In this document: positions 20,861 to 31,173 of the stretch, piece by piece
How the letters are laid out: every line of letters starts with the position of its first letter
How positions within the stretch are numbered: the stretch's first letter is position 1
Assembly: GCA_023382435.1 (NCBI GenBank)
Contig: JAHDVS010000001.1
Coordinates: 62,001 to 126,000 of the forward strand
Length of the DNA stretch: 64,000 bases
Origin: Thermoleophilia bacterium
Lineage (GTDB): Bacteria; Actinomycetota; Thermoleophilia; Gaiellales; Gaiellaceae
Reading direction: 5' to 3'
Made by a program: the position numbers and the translations under genes
The notes under the pieces: model-generated
The model's database searches: none
Seen by the model: only the letters and a program-made list of their open reading frames with translations
Told to the model about the DNA's origin: nothing

Positions 20861-22114
20861 CTAGCGGAGGAAGCCCTCGTAGTGGCGCATCATCATCTGC
20901 GACTCCATCTGCCGCATCGTGTCGAGCGCCACGCCGACCACGATCAGGATCGAAGTGCCGCCGAAGGCGGCCGCGGTCGCCTGCGAGAAACCTCCGTAGC
21001 GGATCGCGATCGTCGGGATCGTCGCGACGAGTGCGAGCCAGAGCGCCCCGGGCAGGGTCAGGCGGCTGAGCACGCGATCCAGGTACTGGGCGGTCGGAGG
21101 TCCGGGCCTGATGCCCGGGATGTAGCCGCCGTGCTTGCGCAGGTTGTCGGCCTGATCGACGGGATTGAACTGCACCGCCGTGTAGAAGTAGGTGAAGACG
21201 ACGATCAGGAAGCCCTGCATGAAGATGTAGAGCAGGCTGCTCGGCAGGAAGTGCTCGTTGATGAACCCCTGCGTCGCCGGGAAGAACTGGCCGACCGTGG
21301 GCGGGAACGCCATGATCGCCGCCGCGAAGATGATCGGGATCACCCCCGCCATGTTCACGCGCAACGGCATGTAGGTCGACCCGCCGCTCGTCATCCGCCG
21401 GCCGACGACCCGCTTCGCGTACTGGATCGGGATCCGCCGCTGTCCCTCCTGCACGAAGACGACCGCGACGATGATCGCGAGCGAGATGATCGGCAGGAAC
21501 AGCCGCTCCGTCGGGCCGCCGGACCACCAGGCGCGGATACCGCCGGGGAGCGCGGCGAGGATGGAGGCGAAGATGAGCAGCGAGATGCCGTTGCCGATCC
21601 CCCGCTTGGTGATCAACTCGCCCATCCACATGAGCAGCGTCGTGCCCGCGGTCAGGGAGACGACGATCAGGACGACGCGGCCGGCGTCGAGCGGGAGCGC
21701 GCCCTGGCGGTTGAAGAGGTAGGAGTAGCCGAGCGCCTGGAGCGCGGCGAGGACGACGGTGAAGTACCGCGTGTACTGGTTGATCTTCGTGTACCCGGCC
21801 TCACCCTCCTTCTGGAGCTGCTCGAGGCGGGGAATCACCACGGTCAGAAGCTGCATGATGATCGACGCGGTGACGTAGGGCATGATCCCGAGCGCGAACA
21901 GGGCGAACTGCGAGAGCGCCCCGCCCGAGAAGATGTTCAGGAGCGACAGGATCGTGCCGCTCTGCTGCGACAGGTACTCCTTGATCTGGTCGGGGTCGAC
22001 GCCGGGAGCGGGGATCCAGCTCCCCAGCCGGTAGAGCGCGAGGATCATGGCCGTGAAGAGCACGCGCCGCCGGAGCTCCGGGACGCGCCAGGCGTTCGTC
22101 AGCCAGGACAGCAC
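20861..22114 (-). CDS. secY: Preprotein translocase subunit SecY
   Basis: SecY of 417 aa, ten membrane helices, the protein-conducting channel. Blocks: ALGIMPYVTASIIMQLLTVV, YTKINQYTRYFT, ITKRGIGNGISLLIFASI and GGYIPGIRPGPPT. GTG 22114 follows the rplO TAG with no gap. Its partner SecE is encoded 30 kb upstream in the same superoperon. Confidence 0.96.
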   Translation of the reverse strand: MLSWLTNAWRVPELRRRVLFTAMILALYRLGSWIPAPGVDPDQIKEYLSQQSGTILSLLNIFSGGALSQFALFALGIMPYVTASIIMQLLTVVIPRLEQLQKEGEAGYTKINQYTRYFTVVLAALQALGYSYLFNRQGALPLDAGRVVLIVVSLTAGTTLLMWMGELITKRGIGNGISLLIFASILAALPGGIRAWWSGGPTERLFLPIISLAIIVAVVFVQEGQRRIPIQYAKRVVGRRMTSGGSTYMPLRVNMAGVIPIIFAAAIMAFPPTVGQFFPATQGFINEHFLPSSLLYIFMQGFLIVVFTYFYTAVQFNPVDQADNLRKHGGYIPGIRPGPPTAQYLDRVLSRLTLPGALWLALVATIPTIAIRYGGFSQATAAAFGGTSILIVVGVALDTMRQMESQMMMRHYEGFLR

Positions 22115-22738
22115 CTAGCTCGCGGCTCCCTCTTCCTCGCCGCTCGCGGTCTCGACGTCCGGGCCTTCCGGCTCGCTCGCCGCAACCGGCGCCTGCCCGG
22201 TGGCGGCCCTGCGCGCGGCGGCCTTGCGGGCCTTGCGCGACGGCCGCGAGGACGGCTCGCGCAGCGCGGTCGCACTGCCGCCAGCCGCCTCGATCTTATC
22301 GCGCGCGGGCCCGGAGAACAGGTGCGCGGTCACGTTCAGGCGCTTCGTCAGCTCGCCTTCGCCGAGGATCTTGACGTCGACGCGGAGGTTCTTGACGAGG
22401 CCCTTCTCGACGAGAGACTCGGGGGTCACGTCGGCGCCGGCGTCGAACACCCGCTCGAGATCGCGCACGTTCACGGGCTGCGTCGAGGTGCGGTGCGGCC
22501 CCACCGGCATGGCGTCTGCGGAGGTGTTGCCGCGCAGCTTGGGCAGCCGCATCGCGATCGGCATCTGGCCTCCCTCGAAGCCGGGACGCATCCGGTGCGA
22601 CCCGGCCCGCGACTTCTGGCCCTTGATCCCGCGGCCGGAGTAGCGGCCCTTGCCGGAGCCGAGACCGCGGCCGATCCGCTTGCGCGCCCTGCGCTTCTGG
22701 GCCGGTCCGAGCGTCGAGAGGTTGAGCTCATCGGTCAC
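22115..22738 (-). CDS. rplO: 50S ribosomal protein L15
   Basis: L15 of 207 aa, longer than the usual 145-150. The core has GRGLGSGKGRYSGRGIKGQK and FEGGQMPIAMRLPKLRG. The last 45 or so residues form a low-complexity tail, first Arg/Lys/Ala-rich, then acidic (GEEEGAAS). GTG 22738 overlaps rpmD as GTGA. Confidence 0.95.
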   Translation of the reverse strand: MTDELNLSTLGPAQKRRARKRIGRGLGSGKGRYSGRGIKGQKSRAGSHRMRPGFEGGQMPIAMRLPKLRGNTSADAMPVGPHRTSTQPVNVRDLERVFDAGADVTPESLVEKGLVKNLRVDVKILGEGELTKRLNVTAHLFSGPARDKIEAAGGSATALREPSSRPSRKARKAAARRAATGQAPVAASEPEGPDVETASGEEEGAAS

Positions 22739-22923
22739 GACTGAACCTCCTCGATCCGCACGAGGTGGCGGACCTTGCGCAGCATCCCGGCCAGCTCCGG
22801 CGACTCGGGCCGCTCGACCGACCGACCGATCCGCCCGAGCCCGAGTGCTCGCAGCGTGCCGCGATGCTTCTCGGTCTGGCCGATCTGGCTACGCGTCTGC
22901 GTGATCTTCAGCATCGTGTGCAT
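22735..22923 (-). CDS. rpmD: 50S ribosomal protein L30
   Basis: L30 of 62 aa: [20 protein letters not shown] and the GLGRIGRSV block are typical. ATG 22923 overlaps the end of rpsE by 35 nt; ATG 22914 would overlap by 26 nt. Out-of-frame overlap of this length is unusual for r-protein genes and includes the acidic S5 tail. It overlaps rplO by 4 nt. Confidence 0.94.
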   Translation of the reverse strand: MHTMLKITQTRSQIGQTEKHRGTLRALGLGRIGRSVERPESPELAGMLRKVRHLVRIEEVQS

Positions 22924-23440
22924 CGTCCCGCCTCTTCGTGATCAGGACCTCGTGGATTGCCTTGCCGCGCGCCCGCGCGACCTCCTCCGGGCGCTTCAGC
23001 GACTTCAGCGCCTCCACCGTGGCCTTGAGCATGTTGATCGGAGTCGTTGTGCCGAGGCTCTTCGCGAGGATGTCGCGGATCCCGGCCAGCTCGAGCACGG
23101 CGCGCACCCCGCCACCCGCGATCACGCCCGTGCCCGGGCTCGCGGGACGCAGCAGCACGCGAGCCGCGTCGAAGCGGCCGAGCACCTCGTGGGTGATCGT
23201 CTGCCCGTGCTTCGGCACGGAGAAGAGGTTCTTCTTTGCGTCGTCGACGGCCTTCGAGATCGCGAGCGGCACCTCTCGAGCCTTGCCGTAGCCGACGCCG
23301 ACGCGGTCGACCTCGTCCCCGATCACCACGAGTGCGGTGAACGAGAAGCGCCGCCCGCCCTTCACGACCTTGGCGACACGGTTGATCTCGACCACGCGTT
23401 CCTTCAGCTCACGTTCGCCCGCAAAGTCCATGGCGGCCAT
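22889..23440 (-). CDS. rpsE: 30S ribosomal protein S5
   Basis: S5 of 183 aa, decoding-site accuracy protein. Blocks: [34 protein letters not shown] and [19 protein letters not shown]. The C-terminus ends in a His/Asp-rich tail ([14 protein letters not shown]) encoded in the overlap with rpmD. TGATG overlap with rplR. Confidence 0.97.
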   Translation of the reverse strand: MAAMDFAGERELKERVVEINRVAKVVKGGRRFSFTALVVIGDEVDRVGVGYGKAREVPLAISKAVDDAKKNLFSVPKHGQTITHEVLGRFDAARVLLRPASPGTGVIAGGGVRAVLELAGIRDILAKSLGTTTPINMLKATVEALKSLKRPEEVARARGKAIHEVLITKRRDDAHDAEDHADA

Positions 23441-23796
23441 CAGAACTCGAGCCCTCCTTCCCGGGCAGCGTCGGCGAGCGCCTTGACGCGCCCGTGGTAG
23501 AGGAAGCCTCCCCGGTCGAACACGACCCGCTGGACGCCGGCCGCGCGGGCCCGCTCCGCGAGCAGCGCGCCGACCGCAGCCGCCTGCTTCGTCTTCGTTC
23601 CCTCGAAGCTCGCGCGCACGCCGATCCAGTCGGCGGACGCGAGCGTGCGCCCGGCGTCGTCATCCACGAGCTGGGCGAAAATACCGCGGTTCGAGCGGAA
23701 CACGACCAGGCGCGGCCGCTCCGCGGTACCGGCAACCTTCCTGCGCACCCGCCGGTGGCGGCGCCTGCGCAGATCGTTCCCCGTCATCGTCGCCAT
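23440..23796 (-). CDS. rplR: 50S ribosomal protein L18
   Basis: L18 of 118 aa, binds 5S r[23 protein letters not shown] and [20 protein letters not shown] are canonical blocks. ATG 23796 lies 3 bp after rplF; the stop overlaps rpsE by 1 nt. Confidence 0.97.
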   Translation of the reverse strand: MATMTGNDLRRRRHRRVRRKVAGTAERPRLVVFRSNRGIFAQLVDDDAGRTLASADWIGVRASFEGTKTKQAAAVGALLAERARAAGVQRVVFDRGGFLYHGRVKALADAAREGGLEF

Positions 23797-23799
23797 CGC

Positions 23800-24333
23800 C
23801 TAGGCCCTCTTTCCGATCTTGCGGCGCACGTGCTCGCCCGAGTAGCGGATCCCCTTGCCCTTGTAGGGCTCGGGCGGTCGGAGCGAGCGGATCTCGGCCG
23901 CGACCTGACCGACCTGCTGCTTGTCGATCCCCTTCACGACGACGACCGTCGGCTGAGGCACCTCGAAGTCGATCCCCTGCGGAGCCTTGACGGCCACCGG
24001 GTGGGAGAAGCCGAGCGCGAGCTCGAGGTCGCTGCCTTTGAGCTGGGCACGGTATCCGACCCCCTGGATCTCGAGGCGGCGCTCGAAGCCCTTCGTGACG
24101 CCCTCGACCATGTTCGCGACAAGCGTCCTGGTGAGCCCGTGCAGCGCCCGATCGCCGCCGCGGTCGGTCGGCCGCGTGACGACGATCTCGCCGTCGGCCT
24201 GCTCGACGCTGATGCGGTGCGGGACGGCCTGCTCGAGCGCGCCGAGCGGGCCGCTCACGGCGACACGGCCCGGGGCGATCGAGACGTCGACGCCCGACGG
24301 GACCGGGATCGGTTTCCTGCCGATTCTGCTCAT
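23800..24333 (-). CDS. rplF: 50S ribosomal protein L6
   Basis: L6 of 177 aa. The start [20 protein letters not shown] and the C-terminal [20 protein letters not shown] with KIGKR are canonical. It lies 39 bp after rpsH, one of the wider gaps in this operon. Confidence 0.97.
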   Translation of the reverse strand: MSRIGRKPIPVPSGVDVSIAPGRVAVSGPLGALEQAVPHRISVEQADGEIVVTRPTDRGGDRALHGLTRTLVANMVEGVTKGFERRLEIQGVGYRAQLKGSDLELALGFSHPVAVKAPQGIDFEVPQPTVVVVKGIDKQQVGQVAAEIRSLRPPEPYKGKGIRYSGEHVRRKIGKRA

Positions 24334-24372
24334 GCGCTCACGTGGGTTGCGTTGGTGATTCGACTCATGGGA

Positions 24373-24768
24373 TTACCAGACGAAGCAGATGACCTCGCCG
24401 CCGATGCCGAGCTCCTGGGCCTGGCGGCTCGTGACGATTCCCCGCGACGTGGAGAGGATCGCGGTGCCCATCCCCCCGAGGACGCGCGGAAGGCGCTCCT
24501 TACGGGCGTAGATGCGGCGCCCGGGCTTGGAGATCCGCTTGAGGTCGGTGATCACCCGCTCGCGGTTCCGCCCGAACTTGAGCTCGACCACCAGCGTATC
24601 GAAGCTCTCGCCCTTCTTGACGTGGTAGTCCTTGATGTAGCCCTCCTCCTGGAGCAGGCGGGCGATCTCGACCTTCAGCCTCGAGCTCGGCATCTCGGTC
24701 GCGTCGTGCAGCGCGCGGTTCGCGTTGCGAATCCGCGTCAGCATGTCGGCAATCGGGTCGGTCAGCAC
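24373..24768 (-). CDS. rpsH: 30S ribosomal protein S8
   Basis: S8 of 131 aa. It starts MLTDPIADMLTRIRNANRAL and ends with STSRGIVTSRQAQELGIGGE. Binds the central domain of 16S rRNA. 16 bp after rpsZ. Confidence 0.97.
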   Translation of the reverse strand: MLTDPIADMLTRIRNANRALHDATEMPSSRLKVEIARLLQEEGYIKDYHVKKGESFDTLVVELKFGRNRERVITDLKRISKPGRRIYARKERLPRVLGGMGTAILSTSRGIVTSRQAQELGIGGEVICFVW

Positions 24769-24784
24769 GTCTGCGCCCCCTCGA

Positions 24785-24970
24785 CTACCACGACGACTTC
24801 GTCATGCCGGGGATCATGCCCCTGTGCGCGAGCTGCCTCAGGCAGATCCGGCACAGGCCGAACTTCCGGTACACGGCACGCGGCCGCCCGCAGCGGTTGC
24901 AGCGCGTGTACTGACGCGTCTTGAACTTCTGCGGTCTCGCGGCCTTCACGACCAGGCTCGTCTTCGCCAT
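24785..24970 (-). CDS. rpsZ: 30S ribosomal protein S14, zinc (type Z) form
   Basis: S14 of 61 aa with [20 protein letters not shown], a four-Cys zinc site. It is the short zinc form, so the cell needs zinc for this operon copy; a zinc-free paralogue would have to lie elsewhere. Confidence 0.97.
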   Translation of the reverse strand: MAKTSLVVKAARPQKFKTRQYTRCNRCGRPRAVYRKFGLCRICLRQLAHRGMIPGMTKSSW

Positions 24971-24982
24971 ACTCCTCGTCTC

Positions 24983-25552
24983 CTATTCGGACCGGAACGG
25001 GAGGCCCAGCTCGCGCAAGAGCGCGAGCGCCTGCTCGTCCGTCTTCGCTGTCGTGGTGATGGTCACGTCGAGGCCGCGGATCGCGTCCACGGAGTCGTAG
25101 TCGATCTCCGGGAAGATGATCTGCTCGCGGATGCCGAGCGAATAGTTCCCCCGCCCGTCGAACGAGCGCGGCGACAGGCCGCGGAAGTCGCGGATACGCG
25201 GCAGCGCGATCGAGACGAGCCGGTCGAGGAACTCGTACATACGGGCCCCGCGAAGCGTCACCTTGGTGCCGATCGGCATGCCCTCGCGCAGCTTGAAGGC
25301 GGCGATCGACTTCCGTGCCCGCCTGATCTGCGCCCTCTGGCCGGCGATCAGGGTGAGCTGCTCGGCGGCGCTCTCGAGCGCCTTGGCATTGGTCTTCGCC
25401 TCGCCGACACCCATGTTCAGCGTGATCTTCGCGACGCGCGGGACCTCCATGATCGAGCCGAGGCCGAGCGTCTCCTTGAGGCCCGAACGCAGCTCGGAGT
25501 CGTAGCGCTCCTTGAGGCGTGGAACGTACCCGTTTCCGTTCTCGGCAGCCAT
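24983..25552 (-). CDS. rplE: 50S ribosomal protein L5
   Basis: L5 of 189 aa, binds 5S rRNA. Blocks: [40 protein letters not shown] and [23 protein letters not shown] 25552 overlaps the rplX stop (TGATG); the open frame above it belongs to rplX. Confidence 0.97.
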   Translation of the reverse strand: MAAENGNGYVPRLKERYDSELRSGLKETLGLGSIMEVPRVAKITLNMGVGEAKTNAKALESAAEQLTLIAGQRAQIRRARKSIAAFKLREGMPIGTKVTLRGARMYEFLDRLVSIALPRIRDFRGLSPRSFDGRGNYSLGIREQIIFPEIDYDSVDAIRGLDVTITTTAKTDEQALALLRELGLPFRSE

Positions 25553-25914
25553 CAGCGATCCACCACCTCGCCGCAGTCGGCGCGCTTGCAGATGCGCACC
25601 TTCGTGGTCGCGCCTTCCTTCGTCTCGCGCACCGAGTAGCCGACCCGCGTCGCCCGTTGGCAGACGGGGCACACGAGCATCACGTTCGAGACGGGCACCG
25701 CTGCCGCCAGGTCGAAGATCCCGCCCGGCTGCACCTGCGCCTGCCCCATCCTGCTCGGGTTCTTCATCGGCCGCGGGCGCCGGTGGTCCTTGACGATGTT
25801 CAGGTTCTCGACGATCACGCGGCGCTCGCCCGGCCTCGCCTCGAGGACGCTGCCGCGCTTCCCCCGGTCCTTGCCCGAGGCCATCTGGACGGTGTCGCCC
25901 TTGCGGATCTTCAT
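25552..25914 (-). CDS. rplX: 50S ribosomal protein L24
   Basis: L24 of 120 aa. KOW motif near the start ([20 protein letters not shown]). The C-terminal third carries extra cysteines (CPVC and CKRADC), so this L24 probably binds zinc, a form seen in several actinobacterial lineages. ATG 25914 overlaps rplN as ATGA. Confidence 0.96.
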   Translation of the reverse strand: MKIRKGDTVQMASGKDRGKRGSVLEARPGERRVIVENLNIVKDHRRPRPMKNPSRMGQAQVQPGGIFDLAAAVPVSNVMLVCPVCQRATRVGYSVRETKEGATTKVRICKRADCGEVVDR

Positions 25915-26279
25915 AGGACCTCCGGAGCAAGAGAGACGATCTTCATGAAGTTCTTCTCCCGCAGCTCGCGGGCAACGGGCCCGAAGATGCGCGTGCCTCG
26001 CGGGTTGCGCTGGTTGTCGATCAGCACGGCGGCGTTCTCGTCGAAGGCGATCGAGGTTCCGTCGTCGCGGGAGAACGGCTTCTTCGTCCGGACGACCACC
26101 GCCTTGACAACCTCGCCCTTCTTGACCGCGCCGTGCGGCGTCGCAACCTTGACCGTGCCGACGATCACGTCGCCGACGCGGGCGTAGCGTCGCCGCGAGC
26201 CGCCGAGGACGCGGATGCAGAGCAGCTCGCGGGCGCCGGTGTTGTCGGCGACGCGCAGGCGAGACTCCTGCTGGATCAC
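25911..26279 (-). CDS. rplN: 50S ribosomal protein L14
   Basis: L14 of 122 aa, canonical length: [20 protein letters not shown] and [23 protein letters not shown] 26279 overlaps the rpsQ stop as GTGA; the longer frame upstream is non-homologous. Confidence 0.97.
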   Translation of the reverse strand: MIQQESRLRVADNTGARELLCIRVLGGSRRRYARVGDVIVGTVKVATPHGAVKKGEVVKAVVVRTKKPFSRDDGTSIAFDENAAVLIDNQRNPRGTRIFGPVARELREKNFMKIVSLAPEVL

Positions 26280-26848
26280 TTCGCCACCTCGAGGATCTCG
26301 GCAAGCCGCCAGGACTTCGTCTTGGAGAGCGGTCGGCTCTCGACGATCCGCACGACGTCGCCGATGTTCGCGTCGTTGCGCTCGTCGTGCGCGTGGTACC
26401 TCCGCGAGCGGCGAACGACTTTCTTGTACTTGCGATCCGGACGCGCCGTGTCGACGCGCACGACGATCGTCTTCTCCATCGCGCTCGAGACGACGACGCC
26501 GCGCCGCTCCCGCACCTGGCCGCGAGCGTGCTCGGGCTTCGCGAGCCTGACGATCGGCGCGCGCTCGCGCTTCGCGCTCGAGCGGGCCTTCGGCTTCGCC
26601 GGCTTCTTCTCCGCCTTCTTCGCCTTCGGCGCGGGCTTCTTCGCCTTCGGCGCGGGTGCGGGCTCGGGCGTGGCGGGCTCGTCCGCCGCCGGCTCCTCCG
26701 TGGCGGGCTCCTCGACCGCCTCCACGCTCGCCGCCACGTCGTCTGCGGCAGCCGTGGGCTCGGCGCCTCCGGGCGCCTGCTCGGACGCGTCCACGGCCTC
26801 GGCCTCGCCGACCGCCTGCTCCTCGGGCTCTTTCCTCGCTCGTGCCAT
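26276..26848 (-). CDS. rpsQ: 30S ribosomal protein S17 with long N-terminal extension
   Basis: 190 aa, about twice the usual 80-90. The S17 domain begins near residue 108 ([20 protein letters not shown]) and ends with [20 protein letters not shown]. The first 100 or so residues are low complexity: acidic and Ala/Pro-rich, then Lys-rich ([18 protein letters not shown]). ATG 26848 overlaps the rpmC stop as TGATG, which supports translation from there, so the extension is probably real. Its role is unknown; it may reach across the subunit surface. Confidence 0.93.
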   Translation of the reverse strand: MARARKEPEEQAVGEAEAVDASEQAPGGAEPTAAADDVAASVEAVEEPATEEPAADEPATPEPAPAPKAKKPAPKAKKAEKKPAKPKARSSAKRERAPIVRLAKPEHARGQVRERRGVVVSSAMEKTIVVRVDTARPDRKYKKVVRRSRRYHAHDERNDANIGDVVRIVESRPLSKTKSWRLAEILEVAK

Positions 26849-27051
26849 CAGATTCTCCCCAGACTGCTTGCCCGCTCATGCTGAAGGGTCAGGATGCGGG
26901 CGATCCGTCTCTTGGTCTGCGCCAGTCGCGCCGTGTTGTCGAGCGCGCCGGTCGCGGCCTGAAAGCGCAGGTTGAACAACTCCTCGCGCACTTCAGTCAG
27001 CTTCTTCGCGAGATCGTCGTCGGACAGGCTGCGCAGCTCCCTCGCCCTCAC
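26848..27051 (-). CDS. rpmC: 50S ribosomal protein L29
   Basis: L29 of 67 aa: [20 protein letters not shown] and [18 protein letters not shown] 27051 overlaps the rplP stop (GTGA). Sits at the tunnel exit and helps bind SRP and trigger factor. Confidence 0.95.
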   Translation of the reverse strand: MRARELRSLSDDDLAKKLTEVREELFNLRFQAATGALDNTARLAQTKRRIARILTLQHERASSLGRI

Positions 27052-27464
27052 AGCTCGACCTCCCGCGTGACGAACTTCGTCTTGATCGGCAGCTTGCGCC
27101 CGGCCAGCCGCATCGCGTCGCGCGCGAGCTCCTCCGATACGCCCGAGAGCTCGAACATGACGCGGCCGGGCTTGACCACGGCCACCCAGTGCTCGGGCGA
27201 CCCCTTCCCGGAGCCCATCCGCGTCTCGGCCGGCTTCTGGCTGACAGGCTTGTCCGGGAACACGTTGATCCAGACCTTCCCGCCACGCTTGATGTGCCGT
27301 GTCATCGCGATCCGCGCCGCCTCGATCTGACGGTTCGTGATCCAGCCGCACTCGAGCGCCTTCAGCCCGTAGTCGCCGAAGTGGACGCGCTGCTGTCCCT
27401 TGGCGAAGCCGCGCCTGCGGCCGCGCTGCTGCTTGCGGAACTTGGTTCTCCTCGGAAGCAGCAT
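27048..27464 (-). CDS. rplP: 50S ribosomal protein L16
   Basis: L16 of 138 aa: [20 protein letters not shown] and [20 protein letters not shown]. Organises the A-site region of 23S rRNA. TGATG overlap with rpsC. Confidence 0.97.
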   Translation of the reverse strand: MLLPRRTKFRKQQRGRRRGFAKGQQRVHFGDYGLKALECGWITNRQIEAARIAMTRHIKRGGKVWINVFPDKPVSQKPAETRMGSGKGSPEHWVAVVKPGRVMFELSGVSEELARDAMRLAGRKLPIKTKFVTREVEL

Positions 27465-28441
27465 CAGGCCTCACCCTCCTTGGCGGCCTCGGGCGCAGGC
27501 GTCTCCGGCGGCGTCGCGTCGGAGACCGGCGTCTCCGGCGGCGTCGCGTCGGAGACCGGCGGTGCCGTATCCTCCCGCGGCCTCGGCTGCGGTGCTCCGC
27601 CGCCGGGCCGGCCACCCGCGCGGGCTCCGGGCCGCCCGCCACCCCGACGCCGCTGGCGCACGGGGCCGAGACCCTCGCGGTCCGCCGCGCCTCGCCGGCT
27701 GCTCTCGCGGGCGGCGCCGAGCCCCTCGCGGTCGCGGCCGAGCCGGCGCGCCTGGTCCTGCTCGCCGAGCCGGCCCGCGGCGCCCTCGCGCTCCGGCGCG
27801 CCCTCGTAGCCGGCCGGCATGATCTCGCCCTTGTTGATCCAGACCTTCACGCCGATTCGCCCGAATGTCGTCTTCGCCTCGGCAAACCCGTAGTCGATGT
27901 CGGCCCTGAGCGTGTGGAGCGGCACGCGGCCCTCCGAATACGTCTCCGAGCGCGACATCTCGCCGCCGCCGAGGCGCCCACCGCAGGTGATCTTGACCCC
28001 GTGAGCCCCCGACCGCATCGCCGAGGCCAGCGATCGCTTCATCGCCCGGCGGAAGCTGACCCGGTTCTGGAGCTGCTCCCCAACCGACTGGGCAACCAGC
28101 TTGGCGTCGAGCTCGGGGCGCTTGATCTCGTTGATGTTGATCTGGACGCTCTTCTTGGTGAGCGCATGCACCTCGCGGCGCAGCGCGTCGACCTCAGACC
28201 CCGACTTCCCGATCACGATTCCCGGCCTCGCCGTGTAGATGTCGATCTTGATCCGCTGTTTGTCCTTCTCGATCAGGATGTCCGAGAGGCCGGCATGGGA
28301 GAGCTTCCGCTCGATGTGATCGCGGATCTGCACGTCCTCCATCAGGTAGCGCGGGAACTCCTTCGCGCTCGTGTACCAGTTCGACTTCCAGTCGTGGATG
28401 ATCCCGACGCGAAGACCGCCCGGGTGAACTTTCTGTCCCAC
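27464..28441 (-). CDS. rpsC: 30S ribosomal protein S3 with long C-terminal tail
   Basis: 325 aa; S3 is usually 210-275. The core is typical: [22 protein letters not shown] domain with [20 protein letters not shown], and [17 protein letters not shown]. After residue 215 comes a basic, Arg/Gly-rich then Pro/Thr-rich tail. The tail holds a perfect 10-residue duplication ([10 protein letters not shown] twice) caused by a 30-bp tandem repeat. GTG 28441 overlaps the rplV TAG by 1 nt. Confidence 0.94.
   Translation of the reverse strand: MGQKVHPGGLRVGIIHDWKSNWYTSAKEFPRYLMEDVQIRDHIERKLSHAGLSDILIEKDKQRIKIDIYTARPGIVIGKSGSEVDALRREVHALTKKSVQININEIKRPELDAKLVAQSVGEQLQNRVSFRRAMKRSLASAMRSGAHGVKITCGGRLGGGEMSRSETYSEGRVPLHTLRADIDYGFAEAKTTFGRIGVKVWINKGEIMPAGYEGAPEREGAAGRLGEQDQARRLGRDREGLGAARESSRRGAADREGLGPVRQRRRGGGRPGARAGGRPGGGAPQPRPREDTAPPVSDATPPETPVSDATPPETPAPEAAKEGEA
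27501..27560. repeat. 30-bp perfect tandem duplication in the rpsC tail
   Basis: Two identical 30-bp units (27501-27530 and 27531-27560) keep the reading frame and duplicate [10 protein letters not shown] in the S3 tail. Likely a slippage-prone site. Confidence 0.85.
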
Positions 28442-29121
28442 TAGCTCTCCTCCTCGGGCTTCGACTCGGCCTTCTTGCGGGGTGCCCGCTTCGGCTTCTC
28501 CGCCGCCGGCGCTGCCTCGGCAGCCGGCTTGGTGCGGGGGCGGGCGGGCTTCGGCGTCGTCTCGGCCTCCGCCCCGGGGCCCGCTGCCGGCCCAGCAGGC
28601 TTCTTGCGAGGAGCCCGCTTCGGCTTCTCCTCGGGCGCCGGCTCATCGGCCGCGGGCGGTGGAGCCTCCGGCGTCGTGACCGTGGCCTCGGCCTTCGGCC
28701 GGCGCGCGCGGCTCTGGGCCCTGGGCTTCTCCTCGACCGCCGGGGCGCGTGGCGCCGGGGCGGCCTCCTCGACCGGCGCGAGGCGGATCGTGATGTGGCA
28801 GGTGCGCTTCTTGATCCGCCCGACACGTCCGCGCGCGCGGGCGCGCCAGCGCTTCAGTGTGGGACCGGAGCCGATCTCCGCGGCGGACACGTAGAGCTCG
28901 TCTCCCGAGAGACCGTGGTTGGCCTCGGCGTTCGCGATCGCGGACGCGAGCACCTTGTCGACGTCGCGCGCGGCGTCCCGCGTCATGAAGGCGAGGATCT
29001 GCCGCGCCTCGACGGCCCGGCGGCCACGGATCTCCGCTGCGACGAGCTGGGCCTTCCGCGGCGCCGTGCGCACGTACTTCGCGGTCGCACGCACCTCGGT
29101 GGGTGTCTCGACGTCGGCCAT
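28441..29121 (-). CDS. rplV: 50S ribosomal protein L22 with long C-terminal tail
   Basis: 226 aa against the usual 110-120. The L22 core ([40 protein letters not shown]) ends near residue 116. The remaining 110 residues are Ala/Pro/Lys/Glu-rich and repeat [10 protein letters not shown] twice. Its frame overlaps rpsS (TGATG) and rpsC (TAGTG) by 1 nt each. Confidence 0.94.
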   Translation of the reverse strand: MADVETPTEVRATAKYVRTAPRKAQLVAAEIRGRRAVEARQILAFMTRDAARDVDKVLASAIANAEANHGLSGDELYVSAAEIGSGPTLKRWRARARGRVGRIKKRTCHITIRLAPVEEAAPAPRAPAVEEKPRAQSRARRPKAEATVTTPEAPPPAADEPAPEEKPKRAPRKKPAGPAAGPGAEAETTPKPARPRTKPAAEAAPAAEKPKRAPRKKAESKPEEES

Positions 29122-29405
29122 CAGCGCTTCTTCACCTGCGTCTTGCGATCGCCCGCGTGCCCGCGGAACGTGCGCGTGGGGGCGAACTCGCCGAGCTTGT
29201 GGCCGACCATCGATTCGCTGACGAACACCGGCACGTGCTTGCGGCCGTCGTGCACGGCGATCGTGTGGCCGACCATCTCCGGAAAGACGGTGGAGGTGCG
29301 CGACCAGGTACGGATGATCCGCTTCTCGCCGGTCGCGTTCATCGACTCGACACGCGCCAGCAGGCGCGGCTCGATGAAAGGCCCTTTCTTGCTGGATCTG
29401 GACAC
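29121..29405 (-). CDS. rpsS: 30S ribosomal protein S19
   Basis: S19 of 94 aa: [20 protein letters not shown] and [23 protein letters not shown] 29405 lies 2 bp after the rplB TAA. The long open frame above it is a shadow of rplB. Confidence 0.96.
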   Translation of the reverse strand: MSRSSKKGPFIEPRLLARVESMNATGEKRIIRTWSRTSTVFPEMVGHTIAVHDGRKHVPVFVSESMVGHKLGEFAPTRTFRGHAGDRKTQVKKR

Positions 29406-29407
29406 GA

Positions 29408-30250
29408 TTACCTGCGCTCCTTGCCGCGGCGGCGGCCGCGGACGATCAGCCGGTCGGATTCCTTGTGCTTGCGACGCGTGCGCTTCCCGAGCGTGGGGAC
29501 TCCCCACGGCGTCACGGGATGACGGCCGCCCTTCGACTTGCCCTCGCCGCCGCCGTGCGGATGGTCGACCGGGTTCATGGCCGACCCGCGCACGGAGGGA
29601 CGTTTCCCGAGCCAGCGGCTGCGGCCGGCCTTGCCGCTCGAGATGTTCTCGTGGTCGACGTTGCCGACCTGCCCAACGGTCGCCCGGCAGACGAGCGGCA
29701 CCCGGCGCATCTCGCCCGAAGGGAGACGCAAGATCGCGTAGTCGTCGTCCTTGCCGACGAGCTGGACGCCGGAGCCGGCGCTCCGCGCGATCTGGCCGCC
29801 ACGCCCCGGCTTCAGCTCGACGTTGTGGACGAGCGTGCCGGTGGGGATGTTCGCGAGCGGCAGCGCGTTCCCGGGGCGGATGTCCGCCGCGGGCCCGGAC
29901 TCGACGACCTGCCCGACCTGGAGGCGGGCCGGCGCCAGGATGTACGCCTTGGCACCGTCCACGTAGTGCAGCAGAGCGATCCGTGCCGAGCGGTTCGGGT
30001 CGTACTCGATCGCGGCCACCTTCGCAGGGACGCCGTCCTTCTGCCGCTTGAAGTCGATCACGCGATAGCGTCGCTTGTGCCCGCCGCCCTGGTGGCGGGT
30101 CGTGATGCGGCCGTGCACGTTCCGGCCCCCGGTTCGCGTCAGCGGCTCGACGAGGCTCCGCTCGGGCTTCGCCTTCGTGACCTCCTCGAACGTCGAGACG
30201 GAGCGGAAGCGCCGGCCCGGGCTCGTCGGCTTGTACTTGCGAAGAGCCAC
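29408..30250 (-). CDS. rplB: 50S ribosomal protein L2
   Basis: L2 of 280 aa, needed for peptidyl transferase assembly. [37 protein letters not shown]-type block (here [20 protein letters not shown]) and a basic tail. 3 bp after rplW. Confidence 0.97.
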   Translation of the reverse strand: MALRKYKPTSPGRRFRSVSTFEEVTKAKPERSLVEPLTRTGGRNVHGRITTRHQGGGHKRRYRVIDFKRQKDGVPAKVAAIEYDPNRSARIALLHYVDGAKAYILAPARLQVGQVVESGPAADIRPGNALPLANIPTGTLVHNVELKPGRGGQIARSAGSGVQLVGKDDDYAILRLPSGEMRRVPLVCRATVGQVGNVDHENISSGKAGRSRWLGKRPSVRGSAMNPVDHPHGGGEGKSKGGRHPVTPWGVPTLGKRTRRKHKESDRLIVRGRRRGKERR

Positions 30251-30253
30251 GGC

Positions 30254-30553
30254 CTAGACCACCCCCGCTCCCTCGAAGATCTCGATCCGGTCGCCCTCGC
30301 GCAGCTGCACGATCGCCTTCTTCCAGCCCGGCTTCGTCCCGCGGGAGATCCCGCGCCGCTTCGGCTTCGGCTGCACCTTGATCACGTTCACGCTCAGCAC
30401 CTTGACGTCGAAAAGCTCCTCGACCGCCTGGCGGATCTGCGTCTTGTGCGCCCGCGGGTGCACCTTGAACGAGTACTTGCTCGCCTCGATCAGGCTGTAG
30501 CTCTTCTCGGAAACCACCGGGGCGATCAAGATCTGGCGGGCGTCGATGCTCAT
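30254..30553 (-). CDS. rplW: 50S ribosomal protein L23
   Basis: L23 of 99 aa: [20 protein letters not shown] and [20 protein letters not shown]. Tunnel-exit protein that docks trigger factor and SRP. ATG 30553 overlaps the rplD stop as ATGA. Confidence 0.96.
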   Translation of the reverse strand: MSIDARQILIAPVVSEKSYSLIEASKYSFKVHPRAHKTQIRQAVEELFDVKVLSVNVIKVQPKPKRRGISRGTKPGWKKAIVQLREGDRIEIFEGAGVV

Positions 30554-31173
30554 CGGGCGCGCTCCAGCACACGCGCGAGCGCGGCCTCGCTCACGAGCAG
30601 CGAGCGTGCCCAGACGAGAGCGCCGACCTCGACCGTGGAGGGGTCGAGAACGAGCACCCGCGGGAGGTTGCGAAAGGACTTCGCGAGCACCGCCTCCTCG
30701 TCGTCGGCGACGACGACCAGCGGAACGCGCTGCCCCCACTCGGCGAGGAATGCGGCGGCCGCCCTCGTGGACGGCACCTCTCCGAAAACCGACCCCTCGA
30801 CGACCGCGAGCGTGCCGCCCACGGCGTGGCTCGAGAGCGCCGCCCGCAGCGCCGCCTTGCGAGCCTTGCGGTTGACCTTGAGCTTGAAATTGCGCTGGCC
30901 GGGCGGGAAGGCGACGCCGCCGCCTGTCCACTGGGGCGCCCTGATCGTTCCCTGCCTCGCCCTGCCGGTGCCCTTCTGGCGCCACGGCTTGGCGGAGCCG
31001 CCGGCGACCATGCCGCGGCTCTTCGCCGCACGCGTTCCGGCACGTGCCGCCGCCTGCTCGGCCCGCACGGCCTCGTGCACGAGATGTCGCTTCACGTCGA
31101 CGTCGAAGACCCCCGCCTCGAGCTCGAGCTGGCGCGCGGCCTTGCCGACGGCGTCGAGAACCGGTGCCGTCAT
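30550..31173 (-). CDS. rplD: 50S ribosomal protein L4
   Basis: L4 of 207 aa: [20 protein letters not shown] is the tunnel loop, and [18 protein letters not shown] the C-terminus. Regulates the S10 operon in some bacteria; no evidence either way here. TGATG overlap with rplC. Confidence 0.96.
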   Translation of the reverse strand: MTAPVLDAVGKAARQLELEAGVFDVDVKRHLVHEAVRAEQAAARAGTRAAKSRGMVAGGSAKPWRQKGTGRARQGTIRAPQWTGGGVAFPPGQRNFKLKVNRKARKAALRAALSSHAVGGTLAVVEGSVFGEVPSTRAAAAFLAEWGQRVPLVVVADDEEAVLAKSFRNLPRVLVLDPSTVEVGALVWARSLLVSEAALARVLERAR

